64,000 bases of DNA from Proteiniclasticum aestuarii. GTDB lineage: Bacteria; Bacillota; Clostridia; Clostridiales; Clostridiaceae. The notes under the pieces are model-generated. The model searched no databases. It saw only the letters and a list, made by a program, of their open reading frames with translations, and had not been told where the DNA came from. This document shows positions 58,925 through 64,000 of this stretch, one piece after another (position 1 is the first letter of the stretch; every line of letters starts with the position of its first letter). Where the stretch lies: NCBI RefSeq assembly GCF_017368455.1, contig NZ_JAFNJU010000009.1, positions 1 to 64,000 of the forward strand, in the 5' to 3' direction. A program made the translations under genes and the position numbers.

Positions 58925-58980
58925 TAACCTACGGAAACGTAGTTATATTTTAGAAATCTTTAGGCCGGATTTCTAGGAAA
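58925..58980 (+). promoter_or_regulatory. Structured 5' leader of nifJ
   Basis: Two further hairpins precede the ribosome site: CTACG-GAAA-CGTAG (58929-58942), extended by AT pairs, and AGAAATC-N9-GATTTCT (58952-58974). Together with the repeat at 58871 nearly the whole leader can fold. No known riboswitch matches. Confidence 0.5.
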
Positions 58981-59004
58981 TATATATTAAGGAGAGGTAT
59001 AGAC

Positions 59005-62000
59005 ATGAGAAAAACTAAAACCATGGATGGAAATATGGCTGCATCCTACATCTCGTATGCATTTACAGATGTATCAGCGATCTATCCAATTACACCATCT
59101 TCAACAATGGGTGAAAATGTTGATGAGTGGGCATCTAAGGGTGTCAAGAATATTTTCGGACAACCAGTAAAGGTCGTTGAAATGCAGTCAGAAGCTGGAG
59201 CGGCTGGTGCAGTTCACGGATCCCTTCAGGGTGGAGCACTCACGACTACATACACAGCATCACAGGGATTACTGCTTATGCTCCCAAATATGTACAAAAT
59301 CGCAGGAGAACTTCTTCCTGGCGTATTCCATGTCAGTGCTAGAGCACTTGCTGCACATGCACTTTCCATTTTCGGTGATCATCAGGACGTAATGGCTGCA
59401 AGACAGTCCGGATTCGCCATGCTGGCTGAATCAAACGTTCAGGAAATCATGGACCTGGCTGGAGTTGCGCATCTTGCTGCAATCAAGAGCAGAGTTCCAT
59501 TCCTCAACTTCTTTGATGGTTTCAGAACATCCTCTGAAATTCAGAAGGTTGAAGTAATCGAATACGATGAGCTTGAGAATCTTCTGGACAAGGAAGCTGT
59601 AGCTGAATTCAGAAACAGATCCTTAAACTCAGAAAGACCTGTAACAAGAGGTACAGCTCAGAACCCTGACATCTATTTCCAGGGAAGAGAAGCTGCCAAC
59701 AGATATTACATGGCTGTTCCAGAAATCGTTGAAGGATACATGGAAGAAATCAACAAGCTTACTGGAAGAGACTATCAGCTGTTCAACTATCATGGAGCAG
59801 AAGACGCAGAGCATGTGATCATCGCTATGGGTTCAGTATGTGATACTGCAACAGAAGTTATTGATTACCTGACAAAGAAGGGCGAAAAAGTAGGACTTGT
59901 CAATGTTCATCTTTACAGACCTTTCTCCATGAAGCACTTCCTGAACGCTGTACCAAAGACAGTGAAGAAGATCGCTGTTCTTGACAGAACAAAGGAACCA
60001 GGTTCAGCTGGAGAACCACTATACCAGGATGTAAGAAACGCATACTACGAATCAGATGTAAGACCTGTCATCGTAGGCGGAAGATACGGATTAGGTTCCA
60101 AGGACGTTACACCAGGTCAGATCCTGGCAGTGTTCGAAAACCTGAAGTACAACGAAGTGAAGAACGGCTTCACCATCGGTATCGAAGATGACGTTACCTA
60201 CACATCCCTTGCAAAGCATGAAGAAATCGATACAACTTCAGAAGGTACCGTACAGTGCCAGTTCTGGGGACTTGGATCAGACGGTACAGTTGGTGCCAAC
60301 AAGTCTGCAATCAAGATCATCGGTGACAACACAGACATGTATGCTCAGGGATACTTCTCCTATGACTCCAAGAAATCCGGTGGTATCACAGTATCCCATC
60401 TGAGATTCGGTAAGAACAAGATCAAGAGTCCTTACCTCATCCAGAATCCTGATTTCGTTGCATGTCATAACCCATCCTATGTGAATAAATACGACATGAC
60501 CAAGGGACTTAAGGAAAATGGAACATTCCTTCTGAACTGCGCATGGAATGCGGATGAACTGAATACGCATCTTCCAGCAAGAATGAAGAATGCCATCGCC
60601 AAGAAGAACATCAAGTTCTACACACTTGACGCACAGTCACTTGCTACAGAAATCGGTCTTGGAACAAGAATCAACATGATCATGCAGTCCGCTTTCTTCA
60701 AGCTTGCCAACATTATCCCTGTGGAAGATGCCATCAAGCACCTGAAGGATTCCGTTGTGAAATCCTACGGTAAGAAGGGTGAGAAGGTCGTCAACATGAA
60801 CTTCGAAGCCATCGAAAGAGGCGTTAACGCACTTGTGAAGATTGATGTTCCAGCTGACTGGGCTTCTGCTTCAGACGAAGCTGCTGAAAAGAAATCTGTT
60901 CCAGATTTCATCAGAAACATTCTTGAACCAATGAATGCTCAGGAAGGGGATTCACTTCCAGTATCCGCATTCCTTGGTAGAGAAGACGGTACATTCCCAA
61001 TGGGAACATCCGCATTTGAAAAGAGAGGAATCGCTGTCAACGTTCCAGAATGGAATATTGAAAACTGTATTCAGTGTAACCAGTGTTCCTATGTTTGTCC
61101 TCATGCTGTAATCAGACCATTCCTTGTCAATGAAGAAGAAATGGCCAATGCACCAGAAGGATTTGAAGCGAAGAAGGCTATGGGCGGTAAGGCATTCGCA
61201 GATCTTCAGTACAAGATTCAGGTATCTGTTCTTGACTGTACAGGTTGCGGAAACTGTGCTCAGGTATGTCCAGCACCTAAGAAGGCGCTTGTCATGAAGC
61301 CAATCGAAACACAGATGCACGAAACAGAGAACTGGGAATACGCACTGTCCCTGACAGCCAAGCTGAACCCAATGAACAAGAACACACTGAAGGGCAGCCA
61401 GTTCGAGCAGCCACTACTTGAGTTCTCAGGTGCTTGCGCAGGATGTGGAGAAACTCCATATGCTAAGCTTGTAACACAGCTATTTGGTGACAGAATGATG
61501 ATTGCCAACGCTACCGGATGTTCATCCATCTGGGGTGGTTCAGCACCAGCATCCGTATACACAACAAACCATCTTGGACAGGGTCCAGCCTGGGCGAACT
61601 CATTATTTGAAGATAATGCTGAATTCGGTCTTGGTATCTACCTTGGACATAAGACACATAGAGAAAAACTTCTTCCAATCGCTGAAAGACTGGTGGCAAA
61701 TGCTGATGCATCAGAGGAGCTGAAGGCTGCTACACAGAACTGGATCGAAAACTTCGATAAGGGTGAAGAATCCAAGGCTGCAAGAGCTGCACTTCTTCCA
61801 CTTCTTAAGGATTCCGATCTTGCTGAAGCGAAGGAACTGTACAATGAAAGAGACTTCCTGACCAAGAAGAGCCAGTGGATCTTCGGTGGAGACGGATGGG
61901 CATACGACATCGGTTACGGTGGACTTGACCACGTTCTTGCAACTGGAGAAAACATCAACGTTCTTGTCATGGATACAGAAGTCTACTCCAACACTGGAGG

Positions 62001-62541
62001 ACAGTCATCCAAGGCTACACCAACTGCTGCAATCGCCAAGTTTGCTGCTGCTGGTAAGAGAACAAAGAAGAAGGACCTTGGTATGATGGCAATGAGCTAT
62101 GGCTATGTATATGTAGCACAGATTGGTATGGGTGCTGATAAGAACCAGACCATGAAGGCACTGACAGAAGCAGAAGCTTATGATGGTCCATCACTTGTTA
62201 TCGCATACGCTCCATGTATCAACCAGGGACTTAAACTTGGTATGGGCTTCAGCCAGGAACAGACCAAGAGAGCTGTTGAAGCTGGATACTGGCAGCTGTA
62301 CAGATACAACCCAACTCTTAAGGAGCAGGGTAAGAACCCATTCACACTTGATTCCAAGGAACCAACAAGAAGCTTCAGAGAATTCCTTGACAGTGAAGTC
62401 AGATACGCTTCACTCAGCAAGGCATATCCAGATGTTGCTGAAGAACTGTTTGCAAAAACAGAAAAGGATGCTATGGAAAGACTTGATAACTACAAGAGAC
62501 TTGCATCTTATGACTATTCAGCTGCAAAGACCGAAGAATAG
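59005..62541 (+). CDS. nifJ: Pyruvate:ferredoxin (flavodoxin) oxidoreductase
   Basis: A 1178-residue single-chain PFOR that converts pyruvate and CoA to acetyl-CoA and CO2, reducing ferredoxin. The order is pyrimidine domain (ISYAFTDVSAIYPITPSS), gamma domain, 2x[4Fe-4S] ferredoxin region (CIQCNQCSYVCP near 689, CTGCGNCAQVCP near 745) and TPP domain (GDGWAYDIGYGGLDHV, VMDTEVYSNTGGQSSK near 960-1000). A third cluster cysteine set appears in CAGCGETPYAKL. Codons are strikingly biased (Thr ACA, Pro CCA, Arg AGA), unlike neighbours, as expected for a very highly expressed gene. The ribosome site is AAGGAGAGG. Confidence 0.98.
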   Translation: MRKTKTMDGNMAASYISYAFTDVSAIYPITPSSTMGENVDEWASKGVKNIFGQPVKVVEMQSEAGAAGAVHGSLQGGALTTTYTASQGLLLMLPNMYKIAGELLPGVFHVSARALAAHALSIFGDHQDVMAARQSGFAMLAESNVQEIMDLAGVAHLAAIKSRVPFLNFFDGFRTSSEIQKVEVIEYDELENLLDKEAVAEFRNRSLNSERPVTRGTAQNPDIYFQGREAANRYYMAVPEIVEGYMEEINKLTGRDYQLFNYHGAEDAEHVIIAMGSVCDTATEVIDYLTKKGEKVGLVNVHLYRPFSMKHFLNAVPKTVKKIAVLDRTKEPGSAGEPLYQDVRNAYYESDVRPVIVGGRYGLGSKDVTPGQILAVFENLKYNEVKNGFTIGIEDDVTYTSLAKHEEIDTTSEGTVQCQFWGLGSDGTVGANKSAIKIIGDNTDMYAQGYFSYDSKKSGGITVSHLRFGKNKIKSPYLIQNPDFVACHNPSYVNKYDMTKGLKENGTFLLNCAWNADELNTHLPARMKNAIAKKNIKFYTLDAQSLATEIGLGTRINMIMQSAFFKLANIIPVEDAIKHLKDSVVKSYGKKGEKVVNMNFEAIERGVNALVKIDVPADWASASDEAAEKKSVPDFIRNILEPMNAQEGDSLPVSAFLGREDGTFPMGTSAFEKRGIAVNVPEWNIENCIQCNQCSYVCPHAVIRPFLVNEEEMANAPEGFEAKKAMGGKAFADLQYKIQVSVLDCTGCGNCAQVCPAPKKALVMKPIETQMHETENWEYALSLTAKLNPMNKNTLKGSQFEQPLLEFSGACAGCGETPYAKLVTQLFGDRMMIANATGCSSIWGGSAPASVYTTNHLGQGPAWANSLFEDNAEFGLGIYLGHKTHREKLLPIAERLVANADASEELKAATQNWIENFDKGEESKAARAALLPLLKDSDLAEAKELYNERDFLTKKSQWIFGGDGWAYDIGYGGLDHVLATGENINVLVMDTEVYSNTGGQSSKATPTAAIAKFAAAGKRTKKKDLGMMAMSYGYVYVAQIGMGADKNQTMKALTEAEAYDGPSLVIAYAPCINQGLKLGMGFSQEQTKRAVEAGYWQLYRYNPTLKEQGKNPFTLDSKEPTRSFREFLDSEVRYASLSKAYPDVAEELFAKTEKDAMERLDNYKRLASYDYSAAKTEE

Positions 62542-62570
62542 GAATCAACTGAATATCAGAAATAGAAATG

Positions 62571-62606
62571 AAGGGCTGTCAGCAATGACAGTCCTTTATT
62601 TTATTT
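62571..62606 (+). terminator. Terminator after nifJ
   Basis: AAGGGCTGTCA and TGACAGTCCTT pair around GCAA, followed by TATTTTATTT. Confidence 0.85.
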
Positions 62607-62699
62607 AATGGCACTATAAGAATCATAGCAATTTTTACATGCCAATGCACTGATTCCATAGTACAGTATAGAGTTTCTATGATATAATTATCCTATGAA

Positions 62700-62719
62700 A
62701 TCGTTTATGTATAAACGAT
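62700..62719 (+). promoter_or_regulatory. Operator-like dyad upstream of the SH3-domain gene
   Basis: ATCGTTTA-TGTA-TAAACGAT is a perfect 8-bp inverted repeat just after a TATAAT box at 62683-62688. It would overlap the start of the mRNA and could be an operator or a 5' hairpin. Confidence 0.6.
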
Positions 62720-62752
62720 CACGCAATAGATTGTGAAAAAGGGGGAATTCAA

Positions 62753-64000
62753 TTGAAAAAAACCATGTCTAAAAAATTGACTGCAGCAATCAGTGCAACC
62801 ATTCTGGTTGGAACCATGAGCACATCATCCTTTACGGTATTTGCCAATCCGTTACCTGATGTGGGTAGCACCTATTCTGTGTCGGATAAAATTCCAGGTT
62901 ATATGGACAGTGTCAATGCAGCCAGAAAAATCAATTCCGTAACCACTTATCAGCCCGGCAATTATTATGTTTATAAGATTCATAACGGAATGATCAACAT
63001 ATCAAGAGCTGTCAATGCGCCAGGCGTTTGGATCAATCCTGCTCAGAATCCTGGAGCGGAGGCTCCATCAGCACCAGTAAATCCTGCACCGGCACCGGTG
63101 ACACCGTCCACACCTGCTGCAACCACCATGAAAACCACAGCGAATCTCTATATGAGAACTGGGGCCGGAACCAGCAATAGGGCCATACTTGTCATGCCTA
63201 AGGGCGCCACGGTGACACTCGTTGAAGATGGCGGTGCATGGAAGAAAATCACTTATAACGGTAAAACCGGATGGGCATCCGGGAAATATCTCACCCAGGT
63301 CAGTGTAAGCCAGCCGGTGGATCCGCCATCAGAAGCGCCTCCAGCAGCAACGGACTCTGCAGCCAGTGGTGCGGTTTATGAGACCACTGGAAATCTGTAC
63401 ATGAGAACTGGTCCAGCTAAAACCTACGCGTCTGTCATGGTTATGCCTAAGGGCGCATCTGTGACACTGGTTGAGGATGGAGAATGGAAAAAGGTGACTT
63501 ATCAGGGCAAAACCGGGTGGGCTTCAGGGAAGTATCTGAAGCTTATCAAGGCTGCTCCTGTGTCGGAACCAGAGGCACCTCCGGTGGTAGACACTCCTGC
63601 ACCACCTCCAGCTGAAACTGAGGAACCTCCTGTATCAGAGCCTGCACCAGCACCGACTACGGTCCAGAAGAAGACCACCCACGCCCTTCATATGAGAGCA
63701 GGTGCAGGCACAAGCTTTGCATCCATGCTCGTTCTTCCTCAGGGAGCAGTGGTGGAAGTCATCGGATCGGAAGGAAAATGGAATAATATCGTCTATAACG
63801 GAAAAACAGGATGGGCTTCCGGAAATTACCTGACGGAAGTCAAGGGTGTCTACAAGAGCATAACTGTCCCTTATCACAGCCAGCTGAGTCCTGTCTATGC
63901 ACCCGTCGGGTGTGAGGCCACAGCAGTTCTCATGGCACTTCAGTATAAAGGACTTGCCAGAGATGTATCCTACAGACAGTTTCTGGATGCGATGCCAAAG
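62753..64000 (+). CDS. Secreted three-SH3b protein with C39-like peptidase domain, cut by the window edge
   Basis: 416 codons are open to the right edge. A signal peptide (KKLTAAISATILVGTMSTSSFTVFA) is followed by three SH3b repeats at about 120-185, 205-265 and 305-365. Each has LYMR or LHMR, a glycine-rich GPAKTY/GAGTS loop and GKTGWASG-YL, and they are joined by Pro/Ala/Glu linkers. The last visible part, VPYHSQLSPVYAPVGCEATAVLMALQYKG, is the start of a C39-like cysteine peptidase domain with its nucleophile Cys. The protein probably binds and trims cell wall or wall-linked proteins. TTG at 62753 follows GGGGGA; ATG at 62765 is possible. Confidence 0.85.
   Translation, partial: MKKTMSKKLTAAISATILVGTMSTSSFTVFANPLPDVGSTYSVSDKIPGYMDSVNAARKINSVTTYQPGNYYVYKIHNGMINISRAVNAPGVWINPAQNPGAEAPSAPVNPAPAPVTPSTPAATTMKTTANLYMRTGAGTSNRAILVMPKGATVTLVEDGGAWKKITYNGKTGWASGKYLTQVSVSQPVDPPSEAPPAATDSAASGAVYETTGNLYMRTGPAKTYASVMVMPKGASVTLVEDGEWKKVTYQGKTGWASGKYLKLIKAAPVSEPEAPPVVDTPAPPPAETEEPPVSEPAPAPTTVQKKTTHALHMRAGAGTSFASMLVLPQGAVVEVIGSEGKWNNIVYNGKTGWASGNYLTEVKGVYKSITVPYHSQLSPVYAPVGCEATAVLMALQYKGLARDVSYRQFLDAMPK

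Overview
The window looks like chromosome from an anaerobic, low-to-middle GC member of the class Clostridia. The evidence is a 1178-residue pyruvate:ferredoxin oxidoreductase, a clostridial Hcp, the SCIFF ranthipeptide precursor with its radical SAM maturase, an FMN-dependent FabK in a streptococcal/clostridial-order fatty acid operon, strong AGGAGG ribosome sites, and GTG or TTG starts in several genes. The genus cannot be fixed from sequence alone; a Proteiniclasticum/Youngiibacter-like organism is only a guess. No rRNA, tRNA, CRISPR array or prophage was seen.

Layout. 1-2800: tail of an IS66-like transposase, an M29 aminopeptidase, an HD hydrolase and a flavodoxin. 3199-11056: a six-gene operon of acyl-adenylating ligase, carrier protein, Sfp-type phosphopantetheinyl transferase, ABC ATPase, giant coiled-coil FtsX permease and stand-alone condensation-type acyltransferase. 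This is the strongest candidate for an undescribed pathway. 11229-14690: hybrid cluster protein, then a TnpB element with a structured right end. 14708-26825: phosphotransferase, lipoprotein penicillin-binding protein, MgtC-like protein, PadR/HAAS pair, CAP lipoprotein, metallophosphoesterase, a membrane protein of unknown function, TipA-like MerR regulator, YbaN-like protein and O-antigen ligase-type protein. 27115-36177: complete fabH-acpP-fabK-fabD-fabG-fabF-accB-fabZ-accC-accD-accA operon. 36356-40576: second PadR/HAAS pair, then M20 peptidase and DUF4349 protein on the minus strand. 40767-46541: a DUF4011/SF1 helicase/REase-like/DUF3320 protein. 46603-49711 (minus): SCIFF peptide, its maturase and a PLP decarboxylase. 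49990-54169: SGNH hydrolase, IclR regulator, KDPG aldolase and two PfkB kinases. 54312-64000: two GNAT proteins, MurG, a beta-CASP nuclease, PFOR, and a three-SH3 cell-wall protein cut by the right edge.

How the parts connect. The fab operon makes malonyl-CoA (Acc) and elongates acyl-ACP. The 3199-11056 operon has its own ligase, carrier and PPTase and so looks like a separate acyl activate-carry-transfer-export route. IclR, Eda and the kinases form a 2-keto-3-deoxygluconate branch that feeds pyruvate towards PFOR. Many promoters carry clear dyads: MerR at 23612, PadR at 36287, IclR at 51486, a FabT-like box at 26917 and 27067, a Fur-like box at 49908 and a PFOR operator at 58829. Regulation is therefore unusually readable here.
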